Shown: positions 7,808-17,425, counted from the first letter of the stretch. The stretch is 64,000 nt of DNA from Apilactobacillus waqarii (GCF_019061205.1 NZ_JAHQYH010000006.1:1-64000), one strand, 5' to 3'. Numbers and translations: made by a program. Notes: a model not told the origin generated them from the letters alone.

Positions 7808-7840
7808 TAAAAAAAGTTAGACAACATTCTGCCTAACTTA
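7808..7840 (-). terminator. Terminator of the small hypothetical gene
   Basis: Stem AAGTTAG/CTAACTT (7814-7839) with a T-run on the minus strand. It overlaps the stop codon. Confidence 0.75.
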
Positions 7841-8108
7841 ATTCAGTATTATAGTATTTAGACGCAATCTTGTGGTAGCGCAATTTATCTAGCGTCTTAT
7901 AAATTATCATTTGTAGTTCGTGTAGTTTAATGATAGTGTAGGAACTCAATTGGACTAAGATTAATCTTTCAGTACGATTGATAATCTCTTGGTTACTAGT
8001 CAAAGCTAGCAAGTCGCTATGGACCATCTCTGGCATGAATTCAATTATTTGTCCATCACTTAACTGAACATTTAATTTTTTAGTATTACCTTTTAGCAAT
8101 GCCGTCAT
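7833..8108 (-). CDS. Hypothetical protein, 91 residues
   Basis: I do not recognise a family. The protein is soluble, mixed in composition, without signal peptide or membrane segment, and has a central run (TERLILVQLSSYTIIKLHELQ) that looks like alternating strand/helix. AGGAGG sits immediately before the ATG with no spacer. TTG at 8097-8099, 9 nt from it, is a better-spaced start and would remove three residues. Own terminator. Confidence 0.6.
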   Translation of the reverse strand: MTALLKGNTKKLNVQLSDGQIIEFMPEMVHSDLLALTSNQEIINRTERLILVQLSSYTIIKLHELQMIIYKTLDKLRYHKIASKYYNTELS

Positions 8109-8162
8109 CCTCCTACTGATTTAACTTTATTTTACAACATTTGTATAATTTTGCAACTATAT

Positions 8163-8200
8163 ATGGTGATTACCATTTTTTATTTCGCCACATATTGTGG
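8163..8200. repeat. Two adjacent short palindromes upstream of the LtaS-type gene
   Basis: ATGGTGATTACCAT (8163-8176) and CCACATATTGTGG (8188-8200). They could be regulator sites or, for the first, a weak terminator followed by a T-rich stretch. Confidence 0.3.
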
Positions 8201-8288
8201 TGATGGTTTTATGATACGAAAAAAACATGCCTTTTTGACTTCGGTCTGTTAATATTAAATATGAATTATATCAAAGGAGCTCTTCATT

Positions 8289-10412
8289 TTGAAAGCGATA
8301 AATTATCTGCGCTCTAAAATGTCCACTAGGTTAGGATTCTTCATTCTACTAGTTGTTTTATTTTGGGCTAAAACTATATACGCATATTTCACTGATTTCC
8401 AACTAGGACTTGCAAACCCGTTTGAATACTTCATAGCATTCATTAATCCAATCGCAACGACCATGCTATTGTTTGGACTTGCAATGTACATTAAATCAAG
8501 TCGATTGTTTTACCCTATCATTCTATTGATTGATGGGTTAAACACTTTACTACTATATTTGAACGTTATTTATTACCGTGAATTTACCGACTTCATGACA
8601 GTAAGTACCATGACCGGTTACTCAAAGGTTAACCAAGGACTTAGCGGATCATCACTAGCACTTACCATGCCACATGATGTCTTCTACTGGTTAGATATCG
8701 TTTTAGTATTACTTCTACTATTATTTAGAGTAATTCGCATCGATAACAAAAAGTTCGGTGGTAAGGGTGCATTCGCCATTACTTCGGTTGCTGTGTTAAT
8801 CTTCACCGCCAACCTATCATTTGGTGAAATGGCCAGACCACAACTTCTAACTAGAACTTTCGACCGTACATACATCGTTAAGTATCTTGGTGTCGATTCA
8901 TTTACAGTCTATGACGCCATCTCAACTCAACACACTAAGGACTTGCGTGCAATGGCTACCAAGTCAGAAATGAATGACGTTAGAAAGTTCATCAACAAGC
9001 ATTACACTGCTCCTGAAAGATCCATGTTTGGTTTAGCCAAGGGTAAAAACGTAATCATCATTCACTTAGAAAGTTTCCAACAATTCCTAATCGATAAGAA
9101 GGTCAACGGACAAGAAGTAACTCCATTCTTGAACAGTCTCTACCATAGTAAGTCGACGATTGCCTTTTCTAATTTCTTCCATCAAGTGGGACAAGGAAAG
9201 ACATCTGATGCTGAAAACATGCTAGAAACAAGTACCTATGGATTACCTCAAGGGTCAATGTTTACCCAATTTGGAAGCGACAACGTCTTCCAAGCAGCTC
9301 CTGCTATTTTGAAACAAGATAAGGGATACACTTCAGCGGTATTCCACGGAAACGTTGCTAGTTTCTGGAACCGAAACAATGTTTACAAGAACATGGGTTA
9401 CCAATACTTCTTTGACGAAAGTTACTACGATACTTCCGGCGATAAAGCACTTGGTTACGGTTTGAAGGATAAACTATTATTCAGAGATTCCGTTAAATAC
9501 CTTGAGAGATTACAACAACCTTTCTACGCTAAGTACATCACTGTTACTAACCACTTCCCTTACTCAATCGAAAGCGAAGATAGTAACTTTAAGACTACTA
9601 ACACAGGTGACACCAAGGTTGATAACTACTTCAAGACTGCTCATTACCTAGATCAAGCCATCCAAGAGTTTTACGCATACCTACAAAAATCAGGATTGTT
9701 GAATAAATCAATCATCATGCTATATGGGGATCACTATGGTATTTCTAACTCTGAAAACTTAAGTCTTGCCAGAGCATTGGGTAAGAACCCTAATGACTGG
9801 ACCGACTTTGATAACGCTCAACTTCAACGTGTTCCATTGATGTTTAACATTCCTGGCATGAAAAAGGGATACATTGACAATACCTACGGTGGTGAAATTG
9901 ATGTTTTACCTACTCTACTTCACCTTTTGGGTGTCAACACCAAACAATACATTCAATTCGGGACCGATTTATTCTCCAAGAAACATGATACTATCGTTGC
10001 ATTTAGAAACCGTGATTGGGTAAGTACTAAGTACACTTCAATCAGTGGTACTATTTATAGCAACAAGACCGGTAAGGTAATTCACCCTACCCCTCATCAA
10101 AGAAAAGTCTTCAATAAGATGCAAGCTCGCGTTAACACCGAGTTATCATTCTCTGATGAACTAAACGAACAAAACTTACTTCGTTTCTACACCCCTAGCG
10201 GTTTCACTCCAGTAAATCCTAAGGATTACAATTACCAAAATGGCTTTCAAAAGGAACTTGGAGCTGAAACGGAATTAGGTAAGAAGTCTACTAGTTTGTA
10301 CGACAAACTTAAGAAGAAATCTACTCAATCCCTATACAAGACTGATGCACCAGAATTAAACCATTCAGGTGGATCATCTCGGATCTCCAAGAACAATAAC
10401 GAAGATAACTAA
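8289..10412 (+). CDS. ltaS: LtaS-type lipoteichoic acid synthase (sulfatase-fold membrane protein)
   Basis: A 707-residue protein. Five membrane helices occupy roughly residues 12-190, and an extracellular alkaline-phosphatase/sulfatase domain follows. The domain shows the Mn site and nucleophile: Glu261 in IIHLES, Thr305 in GQGKTSD, and YGDHYG near residue 480. Family enzymes transfer glycerol phosphate from phosphatidylglycerol onto the growing lipoteichoic acid chain, or prime it. The start is TTG with AAAGGAG 9 nt upstream; an ATG ten codons later lacks an SD. The C-terminal tail is Lys/Ser-rich. It is monocistronic. Confidence 0.92.
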   Translation: MKAINYLRSKMSTRLGFFILLVVLFWAKTIYAYFTDFQLGLANPFEYFIAFINPIATTMLLFGLAMYIKSSRLFYPIILLIDGLNTLLLYLNVIYYREFTDFMTVSTMTGYSKVNQGLSGSSLALTMPHDVFYWLDIVLVLLLLLFRVIRIDNKKFGGKGAFAITSVAVLIFTANLSFGEMARPQLLTRTFDRTYIVKYLGVDSFTVYDAISTQHTKDLRAMATKSEMNDVRKFINKHYTAPERSMFGLAKGKNVIIIHLESFQQFLIDKKVNGQEVTPFLNSLYHSKSTIAFSNFFHQVGQGKTSDAENMLETSTYGLPQGSMFTQFGSDNVFQAAPAILKQDKGYTSAVFHGNVASFWNRNNVYKNMGYQYFFDESYYDTSGDKALGYGLKDKLLFRDSVKYLERLQQPFYAKYITVTNHFPYSIESEDSNFKTTNTGDTKVDNYFKTAHYLDQAIQEFYAYLQKSGLLNKSIIMLYGDHYGISNSENLSLARALGKNPNDWTDFDNAQLQRVPLMFNIPGMKKGYIDNTYGGEIDVLPTLLHLLGVNTKQYIQFGTDLFSKKHDTIVAFRNRDWVSTKYTSISGTIYSNKTGKVIHPTPHQRKVFNKMQARVNTELSFSDELNEQNLLRFYTPSGFTPVNPKDYNYQNGFQKELGAETELGKKSTSLYDKLKKKSTQSLYKTDAPELNHSGGSSRISKNNNEDN

Positions 10413-10414
10413 AA

Positions 10415-10447
10415 GAAAACGACCAATCGAAAGATTGGTCGTTTTTT
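10415..10447 (+). terminator. Terminator after ltaS
   Basis: Stem ACGACCAATC/GATTGGTCGT with a GAAA loop and T-run. Confidence 0.88.
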
Positions 10448-10521
10448 ATTTGCTTTAAACTAACTTAAAGGTAAAATGATTATAATTGGATTAAGAGATA
10501 GAGAAAAAGTGAGTTGAAATA

Positions 10522-11283
10522 ATGAAACAATTTAAAAATAAAACCGTCGAATTGATTTATAGTCTGTTTATTATTTTCATCGCCGTTGCATCCGTTGTGA
10601 TGGTTGGTCTAGACTACTTTGGCGTCATCAACATCTACCATGGTGTTTTAGGGAATATCTACTATGGTATCTGGATCTTTTACATTATTGATTACATATC
10701 CGGCTTTCTATTGGCCAAGAACCACAAGCAATTCTTATTAGAAACATCGTTGGACTTGATTTCACTAATTCCAGCCCATCCGATTTTCGTCGTATTTCGT
10801 CTATACCGTGTGATTAGAATCGTCCGTCACTACAACCTATTCTGGAAGTTTGGTTGGGACGGTAAAGTGACTGGTGGAATTCACCGTTTCATTTACGACA
10901 CTGGTTTTATCTACCTATTCTCAATCAGTATCGTGATTTTAATCTTCAGTGCGTTGATTTACTCACACTTCGAACAACATGATTTATCCACCTCATTATG
11001 GTGGGCAATTACAACCGCCACTACCGTTGGTTATGGTGATATTTCGCCGCAAACCGCTGGTGGTAAACTAATTGCCGCATTCCTAATGTTCGGTGGAATT
11101 GGTTTTATTGGTTTGTTGACATCTACTATTACCGACTTCTTCACCCATGGAGATAAGGACGAAACAGACGATAAAATCGATCAATTAACCAAACAAATCG
11201 AAGCTTTGACTAAAGAAGTTCAAAGTCTTGAAAAGACGGTCAAAAAAAATAGCACCCCATCAAAGGATGCTAAGAAAAAATAG
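10522..11283 (+). CDS. Voltage-gated-type potassium channel
   Basis: A 253-residue six-helix channel. It has a voltage-sensor-like S4 with Arg at 93, 96, 99 and 102 (every third residue), a pore helix, selectivity filter TTVGYGD (167-173), S6, then a charged C-terminal coiled coil (about 208-245) likely to hold the tetramer. It should conduct K+ across the plasma membrane. The retained S4 arginines suggest real voltage sensing, which most short bacterial two-helix channels lack. Confidence 0.9.
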   Translation: MKQFKNKTVELIYSLFIIFIAVASVVMVGLDYFGVINIYHGVLGNIYYGIWIFYIIDYISGFLLAKNHKQFLLETSLDLISLIPAHPIFVVFRLYRVIRIVRHYNLFWKFGWDGKVTGGIHRFIYDTGFIYLFSISIVILIFSALIYSHFEQHDLSTSLWWAITTATTVGYGDISPQTAGGKLIAAFLMFGGIGFIGLLTSTITDFFTHGDKDETDDKIDQLTKQIEALTKEVQSLEKTVKKNSTPSKDAKKK

Positions 11284-11287
11284 TTTT

Positions 11288-12277
11288 TTATGATAATTGA
11301 GTACTGTGAATTGGTGCTCGATTTCCTGGGTATAGGTCGTTCATAATCGCATTGATTGTGATTGGAACTTCACCGAATCCAGTCGCGATGATAGTTTGTT
11401 TACCATCGTATTTAGCTTGATCACCCACGGCGTAAATGTTTTTGATATTAGTTTGAAGATTGCCATCAACCTTTGTGGCATGGTGGTCTTCTTCGATATC
11501 TACATTCCAGCCTTGCATGTCTTTATTATTAGAAATGAAGCCGTAATTTACCAGAATCTTATCAACATCAATATCGATGAATTCATCATCTGTCTTCATC
11601 TTCTTAGCGTGGACTCTAACTTGGTTGTTGTCCACGTTTTCTAATGACTTAATCAAGTAAGGAGTAACTAGTTTGACGCTTGATTGCTTCAATAAGTTAA
11701 CGGTGTGTTCTAGTCCTCTAAACTCGTTTCTACGGTGCAACAAGTAGACTTCATCGGCAATATCTTCTAGCATTAATGCTTGATCGATTGCTGAATCACC
11801 ACCACCTGCGACTAAAACTTTTTTATTTTTAAAGGCATCTAGGTCCGAAGCGGTGTATACTAGTTGTTGGTCTGAGATTGTTTCGACACCATCAGCGCTT
11901 AGTTTACGTGGGTTAAATGCTCCGTTACCAACCGCCACAACGATGGCTTTAGTTTTGGTAATTCCCTTATTTGTGGTAACCTTGAAAACGTCGTCGTCTT
12001 TCTCAACGTTGACTACTGTTTGATTCAACTTAATGTCACCATCCATGGTGGCAAGTTGTTTCTTCAAGTTAGCCACTAAATCACGACCTGAAATCGCAGG
12101 ATAGGCTGGGATATCTAGAATCGTTTTTTCTGGATATAATGCATTTACTTGTCCCCCTAGTTCTGAAAGACTTTCGATGATTTGGAATTTGGCGGTACGT
12201 AGTCCGGCATAAAAACCGGCAAACATTCCAACGGGACCTCCTCCGATTATCGTAATATCATAGATTTCATCTGACAT
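11288..12277 (-). CDS. Ferredoxin/flavodoxin-NADP+ reductase, thioredoxin-reductase-like type
   Basis: A 329-residue flavoprotein. FAD motif GGGPVGMFAG is near the N-terminus, NADPH motif AGGGDSAIDQ near residue 160, and a C-terminal FAD motif YAVGDQ is present. It lacks the CxxC of thioredoxin reductases, as expected for the type 2 FNR (YumC-like) family. It moves electrons between NADPH and ferredoxin or flavodoxin. SD AAGGAG precedes the ATG. It converges on the K+ channel gene with only 4 bp between and no obvious terminator. Confidence 0.92.
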   Translation of the reverse strand: MSDEIYDITIIGGGPVGMFAGFYAGLRTAKFQIIESLSELGGQVNALYPEKTILDIPAYPAISGRDLVANLKKQLATMDGDIKLNQTVVNVEKDDDVFKVTTNKGITKTKAIVVAVGNGAFNPRKLSADGVETISDQQLVYTASDLDAFKNKKVLVAGGGDSAIDQALMLEDIADEVYLLHRRNEFRGLEHTVNLLKQSSVKLVTPYLIKSLENVDNNQVRVHAKKMKTDDEFIDIDVDKILVNYGFISNNKDMQGWNVDIEEDHHATKVDGNLQTNIKNIYAVGDQAKYDGKQTIIATGFGEVPITINAIMNDLYPGNRAPIHSTQLS

Positions 12278-12358
12278 TTTATTTTAACTCCTTTTATTTT
12301 GGTGTTATTTAATATATTATGTATCTTATAATTATACTTTAGCAAAGGAAGAACAATT

Positions 12359-13138
12359 ATGCACAGCAAACGCAGAAAAATTATCATTGGGATTGTTTTG
12401 ATTATTGAAGCAATTGCCCTATTCATCACTACCTCATGGATTTTCAGAGGTCGTGTCCTAAATGATGTGAAGGTAGATAAGACAAGAACTGCAACTATCT
12501 TCATCCCCGGTTATGGTGGTAACGCCGTTTCAACCGATGACTTCATTAATCAATTCAACGATCATGGCATTGCTAAGCGTGCTCTTCGTATTCATATTTC
12601 TAGTAAGGGTAAGGTTACTACCATGAAGAAATATGTCAAGAAGATTTCAGCTGACAACCCATTAGTTCAATTAATCTTTGAAGACAACACTCATCCAATC
12701 AAAGAAGCTAAACAAATGAAAAACGTGATGACTTACCTATACAAGACTTATCACATTAAATCAGTTAACTTCTTAGGACATTCATCAGGTGGTCAAATCG
12801 CCTACGAATACATGGTTAGAAACCCTAACCAAAAGAACGCTCCTAAGATTAACAAGTTCGTAAGTATCGCCAACGACTACCCAGCTGGAGACAAACGTGC
12901 TAAGAACTTACCACGTAACCTAAAGATTTTTAACATCGCTGGTGAAATTTACAACGTTGGTACCGATGGTGAAGAAGCCGTTGATATCGTTAAACCAATG
13001 GGTAAACTAGTTAAGCCTTACGTTAAGAGCTACCAATTCTACCTATACCGTGGAGATCCAATTTCTGCTGAACATTCAATGTTACACGAAAACCCAACAT
13101 TGGATAAAACAATTGCTGAATTCCTATTTAGAAACTAG
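12359..13138 (+). CDS. Alpha/beta hydrolase (DUF915-like), membrane-anchored
   Basis: A 259-residue protein. An N-terminal helix (about residues 7-24) serves as signal anchor, then an alpha/beta hydrolase fold with FIPGYGGNA (oxyanion region), nucleophile elbow GHSSGG and a C-terminal His in SAEHSML. This matches the DUF915 lipase/esterase-like proteins common in lactobacilli. Substrate unknown. SD AAAGGAAG. Divergent from the FNR gene. Confidence 0.88.
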   Translation: MHSKRRKIIIGIVLIIEAIALFITTSWIFRGRVLNDVKVDKTRTATIFIPGYGGNAVSTDDFINQFNDHGIAKRALRIHISSKGKVTTMKKYVKKISADNPLVQLIFEDNTHPIKEAKQMKNVMTYLYKTYHIKSVNFLGHSSGGQIAYEYMVRNPNQKNAPKINKFVSIANDYPAGDKRAKNLPRNLKIFNIAGEIYNVGTDGEEAVDIVKPMGKLVKPYVKSYQFYLYRGDPISAEHSMLHENPTLDKTIAEFLFRN

Positions 13139-13142
13139 CAAC

Positions 13143-13178
13143 CAAATCTCGATTTCGTTTAGAAGTCGAGATTTTTTA
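13143..13178 (+). terminator. Terminator
   Basis: Stem AATCTCGA/TCGAGATT (13145-13173) with a T-run. Confidence 0.82.
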
Positions 13179-13301
13179 TTAACAAATTTCTAATTTTTGT
13201 TAAATTTGTTCGTATTTATATATCATTTCCTTAAAAACTTCTTAGTATCCCCTTTTATTTTGGACGAAAAGCCCATATAATTAAAGTTAATGAAAAATGT
13301 T

Positions 13302-13350
13302 CACGGACAAAGATCCGTGAGGGGAATTAATATTGGGAGGGTTTTTCATT
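13302..13350 (+). promoter_or_regulatory. 5' leader hairpin and strong SD of the nucleoside hydrolase gene
   Basis: CACGGA/TCCGTG forms a short stem in the leader, followed by GGGAGG 9-10 nt before ATG 13351. TATAAT at about 13275 is a likely -10. I could not match the hairpin to a known riboswitch class. Confidence 0.35.
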
Positions 13351-14313
13351 ATGGCAAAGCAAAAAATTATCTTAGACGTTGATACAGGTGTAGATGACGC
13401 AATGGCTATCGCCTACGCTGTCGCTGCCCCTAACGCCGATTTAGTAGGTGTTGTTAACTCATACGGAAACGTATTGGTAGAACAAGCCGCTAAGAACTCA
13501 CTAGAAATTCTAGACCTATTAGGTGCTACTGACGTACCAGTATTTGAAGGTGAACCACATTCACTAGAAACTGACAGTTTCGAAGTAATGGAAGTTTCAG
13601 CTCATATTCATGGTGTTAACGGTGTTGGTGAAGTTGAATTACCAGCAAGTAGCCGCCAAGTGGAAGAACAATCTGGTGTCGACTTCATCATCGAAGCCGC
13701 TCACAAGTACGGTAAAGATTTAACAATCATCCCTACTGGTCCACTTACCAACCTAGCCTTAGCACTACGTAAGGACCCATCAATTGCCGACTTAATCGGT
13801 AACGTTACTCTAATGGGTGGTGCTTTGACTGTTCCTGGTAACGTTTCTGATGCCGCTGAAGCAAACATCAACCAAGATGCAACTGCTGCAAACGAAGTAT
13901 TCAGAAGCCCACTACACGATACTATGGTTGGTCTAGACGTTACATTAAGAACTCTTCTAACTAAAAAAGAAACTCAACAATGGCGTGACTTAGGTACTGT
14001 GGCTGGTGAAAAGTTCGCTGATATCGTTGACTACTACATCGATATTTACGCTGAAATGTACCCACACCTAGGTGGTTGTTCACTACACGACCCATTAGCC
14101 GTTGGTGTTGCTTGTGACCCAAGCTTCGTTCAAACATTGGACTTAGACCTATTGGTTCACACTGGTGAATTAAACTACGGACGTACTACCGGTGATACTG
14201 CTCACCTAGACGATCCAAATCCTACTGCAAGTGTTGCTATCCAAGTAGATGAAAAGCGTTACCTAAAGACATTTATGGAATACTTGAACTACTTATTCGC
14301 AAACAACAAGTAA
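13351..14313 (+). CDS. Ribonucleoside hydrolase (IunH/RihB family)
   Basis: A 320-residue cytosolic enzyme that splits nucleosides into base and ribose. The Ca-binding N-terminal motif DVDTGVDDAMA is intact, as are the TGPLTNLALAL and MGGA motifs and the C-terminal HDPLAV region. ATG 13351 is chosen because GGGAGG precedes it; an upstream TTG frame runs through the SD itself. Nucleoside specificity cannot be read from the sequence. Together with the 5'-nucleotidase at 15866 it suggests nucleotide salvage. Confidence 0.92.
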   Translation: MAKQKIILDVDTGVDDAMAIAYAVAAPNADLVGVVNSYGNVLVEQAAKNSLEILDLLGATDVPVFEGEPHSLETDSFEVMEVSAHIHGVNGVGEVELPASSRQVEEQSGVDFIIEAAHKYGKDLTIIPTGPLTNLALALRKDPSIADLIGNVTLMGGALTVPGNVSDAAEANINQDATAANEVFRSPLHDTMVGLDVTLRTLLTKKETQQWRDLGTVAGEKFADIVDYYIDIYAEMYPHLGGCSLHDPLAVGVACDPSFVQTLDLDLLVHTGELNYGRTTGDTAHLDDPNPTASVAIQVDEKRYLKTFMEYLNYLFANNK

Positions 14314-14316
14314 ACA

Positions 14317-14352
14317 AAAAGGACTTAAACTTCTCGTTTAAGTCCTTTTTTA
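14317..14352. terminator. Bidirectional terminator
   Basis: Stem AAGGACTTAAAC/GTTTAAGTCCTT with A and T flanks between convergent genes. Confidence 0.88.
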
Positions 14353-14353
14353 T

Positions 14354-15157
14354 TTATTCATTAAAGTATTTGTGTAAGAATACTGCGACCCCATCGTCAT
14401 CATGATCGACGGTCACATCTGTGGCAATCGACTTAATTTCATCGGAGGCGTTACCCATCGCAACCCCGACATTGGCAGCTTCAATCATTTCGTAATCATT
14501 TTCCGCATCACCAAATGCCATCAGGTTGGAAAAATCCATGTCTAAGTGCTTTAACAAGATATTTAAACCCGTAGCCTTACTCATGTTTAATGGCAAAAAT
14601 TCCATGATTTTGGGCTGAGAACGGACGATTTTATAATGGTCAGTAATTTCTGAAGGGAAATTAGCACGCGCATTATCCAATGTCGCAATTTGTTCTGACA
14701 TGATAGCCTTACTGTATGGTTTATCATCTAATTTCTTGAAATCAATTGGAACGAATTCAAGTGGTGAATTCAAGACTTCCTTATAGGTTGATTTGACCAA
14801 GTCGGTTAATTCATAAACCTTTTCAAAGTCTAAGATGTCCAATGGTAAATCGTTATCCAATGCGTATTGATGAATCAATGAAAAGTCATCTAAGGTTAGT
14901 CCCTTTTGATTTAGCACCTTTTGATCATGGTTTCTAATTACCATGCCGCCGTTGAAAGTGATCGTGTAGTCATTTTCTTCAGTTAGCCCCAGTTGTTTTA
15001 CATATGGCCAAACCGCATTAATAGGACGACCGGTACATAGGACAACGGCGATTCCTTTTTTATGTAATTTTTGTAGTGTTGAAACATTTTCATCACTAAT
15101 TTCTTTTGCTGAATTCAATAGTGTATTGTCTAAGTCCAGTGCAATCATTTTTATCAT
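14354..15157 (-). CDS. Cof-type HAD phosphatase
   Basis: A 267-residue soluble HAD hydrolase with catalytic DLDNT (motif I), CTGRP (motif II), a Lys in the middle region and GDAENDYEMI (motif III/IV), plus a C2B cap as in YidA-type sugar phosphatases. Start ATG 15155-15157 has AAAGGAG 7 nt upstream; the longer frame to 15193 crosses that SD. It probably dephosphorylates sugar phosphates or flavin-type metabolites. It is followed by a terminator shared with the nucleoside hydrolase gene. Confidence 0.9.
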   Translation of the reverse strand: MIKMIALDLDNTLLNSAKEISDENVSTLQKLHKKGIAVVLCTGRPINAVWPYVKQLGLTEENDYTITFNGGMVIRNHDQKVLNQKGLTLDDFSLIHQYALDNDLPLDILDFEKVYELTDLVKSTYKEVLNSPLEFVPIDFKKLDDKPYSKAIMSEQIATLDNARANFPSEITDHYKIVRSQPKIMEFLPLNMSKATGLNILLKHLDMDFSNLMAFGDAENDYEMIEAANVGVAMGNASDEIKSIATDVTVDHDDDGVAVFLHKYFNE

Positions 15158-15182
15158 AATGTGACTCCTTTTGAGTGAATAA

Positions 15183-15213
15183 AAAAACGACATTACAAAG
15201 TAATGCCGTCACT
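15183..15213 (-). terminator. Terminator of the spx-like gene
   Basis: Stem ACGGCATTAC/GTAATGTCGT with a T-run on the minus strand. Confidence 0.82.
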
Positions 15214-15221
15214 CTAAAATA

Positions 15222-15620
15222 TTAAGCTTCCAACTGTGATTCTAATTCTTTTAGTTCAGTTTCACGAATGGAACGGGGTAAGAAACGACGAATTTCTTCC
15301 TCATTGTACCCAACTTCCAAACGTTTGTCATCAAACACAATAGGACGTTTGATAAGGTCTGGATACTTGACAACTAAATCTACCAAATCTGATAGTGACA
15401 AGCTATCAAAATCGATGTTTAGCTTCTTGAAAATTTTGGATCTTGTTGAAATGATGTCCTCGCTCCCATTTTCAGTAAGACGTAAGATTTGTTTTACTTC
15501 GTCCGCATTCAATGGGTTAGAATTGATATTTCTTTCGCGGAAAGCAATATCGTGGCCTTTTAACCAGGCTCTGGCTTTACGACTGGATGCACTACTTGGT
15601 GCTACGTAAAGATTCAACAT
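15222..15620 (-). CDS. Spx/ArsC-family regulator lacking the CxxC redox switch
   Basis: A 132-residue Spx-family protein of normal length. The helix that contacts RNA polymerase alpha-CTD is well conserved (SRKARAWL, TENGSEDIISTRS with the key Gly, and RPIVFDDKRLEVGY). The redox disulphide pair is absent. The usual C-x-x-C at residues 10-13 reads S-A-S-S, and the protein has no cysteine at all. It may act as a constitutive or stability-regulated Spx, as a competitor of a redox-active paralogue, or have lost function. The first two are favoured because the rest is intact. Confidence 0.9.
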   Translation of the reverse strand: MLNLYVAPSSASSRKARAWLKGHDIAFRERNINSNPLNADEVKQILRLTENGSEDIISTRSKIFKKLNIDFDSLSLSDLVDLVVKYPDLIKRPIVFDDKRLEVGYNEEEIRRFLPRSIRETELKELESQLEA

Positions 15621-15865
15621 TTATATCACCCCTTAATCGCTTAATTTTTATAAAAACAATTATGGTTAGGTTAGTAGCACTTACTAAATGTAAATACAAT
15701 TAACTGTAATTATCTTAACATACCTATAAGATAAATCAATTTAAATTTTTATTAAGAAAAGGTAAATGTTAATCAAATCTTAATTTTCCATTTTTAAAAA
15801 AGTGATAAAATATACACAACAAAAGAAACGGAAGAATCATAACAATTTAAAACGGGGGTGGCACG

Positions 15866-17425
15866 ATGAAAATAAATCTTTTAGAGACAAGTGATACGCA
15901 CGGCTTTTTGTTCCCCACTAACTATGTGAACTTAAAGGACGATAAACCCTTTGGGGTGCTTCGTTGCGCTACAGCAATCAAGGATCTTAGAACAAAGCTG
16001 GATAACGTCGTATCTATCGATAACGGAGATTTCTTGCAAGGTTCAGCATTGGCCTATTACATTGCTGAAATCAAAAAACAATCTGCCCCAAAACAAATTG
16101 ACGAAGTGTTTAATGTCGTTAATTACGACTTTGGAGTATTAGGAAATCATGAGTTTAATTACGGACTATCATACTTACACAACACCATAAATGAGAGCAC
16201 TCGCCATTTTCTTTGTGCCAACATTATCGATCAAGACGGTAACCACCCATTTGGTAACCCATATGAAATTAAAGATATTAATGGTGTGAAAGTCGGATTC
16301 TTAGGTCTAACCACCCAAGGCACCACTAAATGGGAAAAGAACTCCCATTTAGCCGGTCTAACCTTTCTTTCTGCCAAGGACACCGCAGCCAAATACATCC
16401 CTGAAATAGCCGAAAAAACCGATTTAAACGTCATCGTTTATCATGGCGGAATCGAACGAGATGAAGAAGGTGTCCCAACCGAAGTCTTAAACGGTGAAAA
16501 CGAAACATACGACATCCTAGCGCACGTTAAAGGTGTCGATGCCATTATCACCGGTCACCAACACAGAAAGATTGCCGGTCACCTATTGGGTGTGCCAATC
16601 ATTCAACCAGGTCATCGAGGCCAATACATCGGTCACATTGAATTAGATGTTCAACAAGATGACAACGGTAAATACTTTGTGCAATCAAGTGAATCTGAAT
16701 TAATTCCGACTAAGAAGTACCCTGTTGATCATGAAATCGCCGATAAGTTGAACGACATTCAAGAACAAATCAACAAGTGGTTAGATGAACCAATGGCTCA
16801 TATCGAGGGTTCAATGGACTTTGATAACGCCTTTGAAGCCCGTCTACACAAGACTAGTTTCATCCAGTTCATTCAAAACATTCAGATGCAAACTATGGGA
16901 GTCGATATTTCGGCAACCGCCCTATTTAATGATGAAGCTCACGGTTTTGAAAATCCGATTACAATGAGAAATATCATCACTAACTACGTTTACCCTAACA
17001 GTCTATCCGTGCTAAAGATTACCGGTGCCGAATTAAAGGCAGCCATGGAAACTAGCGCGAAGTACTTTGATTATCAAAACGGTAAGATTGGTGTGAACCA
17101 TGACTACATCTTCCCTAAGCTAAAACACTATAACTACGATATGTATGAAGGTGTCGACTACGTGATTAACGTCGCTAAACCAGTTGGTCATCGCATCGAA
17201 GACTTAACCTACCATGGCAAGCCAATTGATGACGATGCCGAATTAAAAATCGTGTTAAACATCTATCGTGCCGTCGGTGGTGGAAACTACCAAATGTTCT
17301 CTCAAGATAAGATTATCAAATCTGATGATCGTATGATGAGCCAATTAATTGCTGATTACTTAAGAGAACACAAGACCATTAAGGCAGAAAACAATCATAA
17401 CTTCAAGGTCATCTACAGACCATAA
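15866..17425 (+). CDS. Bifunctional metallophosphatase / 5'-nucleotidase
   Basis: A 519-residue protein. It has an N-terminal calcineurin-like domain (SDTHG, DNGDFLQGS, GNHEFN, VYHGG, GHQH metal ligands) and a C-terminal 5'-nucleotidase domain (about residue 300 on) with substrate-binding motifs such as IYRAVGGGNYQMF. It has no signal peptide, so it is probably cytosolic, unlike UshA or the wall-anchored forms. It hydrolyses nucleotides or cyclic nucleotides to nucleosides. SD GGGGG precedes the ATG, and TAAAAT near 15807 is a plausible -10. The 245-bp gap upstream separates it from the divergent spx-like gene. Confidence 0.9.
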   Translation: MKINLLETSDTHGFLFPTNYVNLKDDKPFGVLRCATAIKDLRTKLDNVVSIDNGDFLQGSALAYYIAEIKKQSAPKQIDEVFNVVNYDFGVLGNHEFNYGLSYLHNTINESTRHFLCANIIDQDGNHPFGNPYEIKDINGVKVGFLGLTTQGTTKWEKNSHLAGLTFLSAKDTAAKYIPEIAEKTDLNVIVYHGGIERDEEGVPTEVLNGENETYDILAHVKGVDAIITGHQHRKIAGHLLGVPIIQPGHRGQYIGHIELDVQQDDNGKYFVQSSESELIPTKKYPVDHEIADKLNDIQEQINKWLDEPMAHIEGSMDFDNAFEARLHKTSFIQFIQNIQMQTMGVDISATALFNDEAHGFENPITMRNIITNYVYPNSLSVLKITGAELKAAMETSAKYFDYQNGKIGVNHDYIFPKLKHYNYDMYEGVDYVINVAKPVGHRIEDLTYHGKPIDDDAELKIVLNIYRAVGGGNYQMFSQDKIIKSDDRMMSQLIADYLREHKTIKAENNHNFKVIYRP

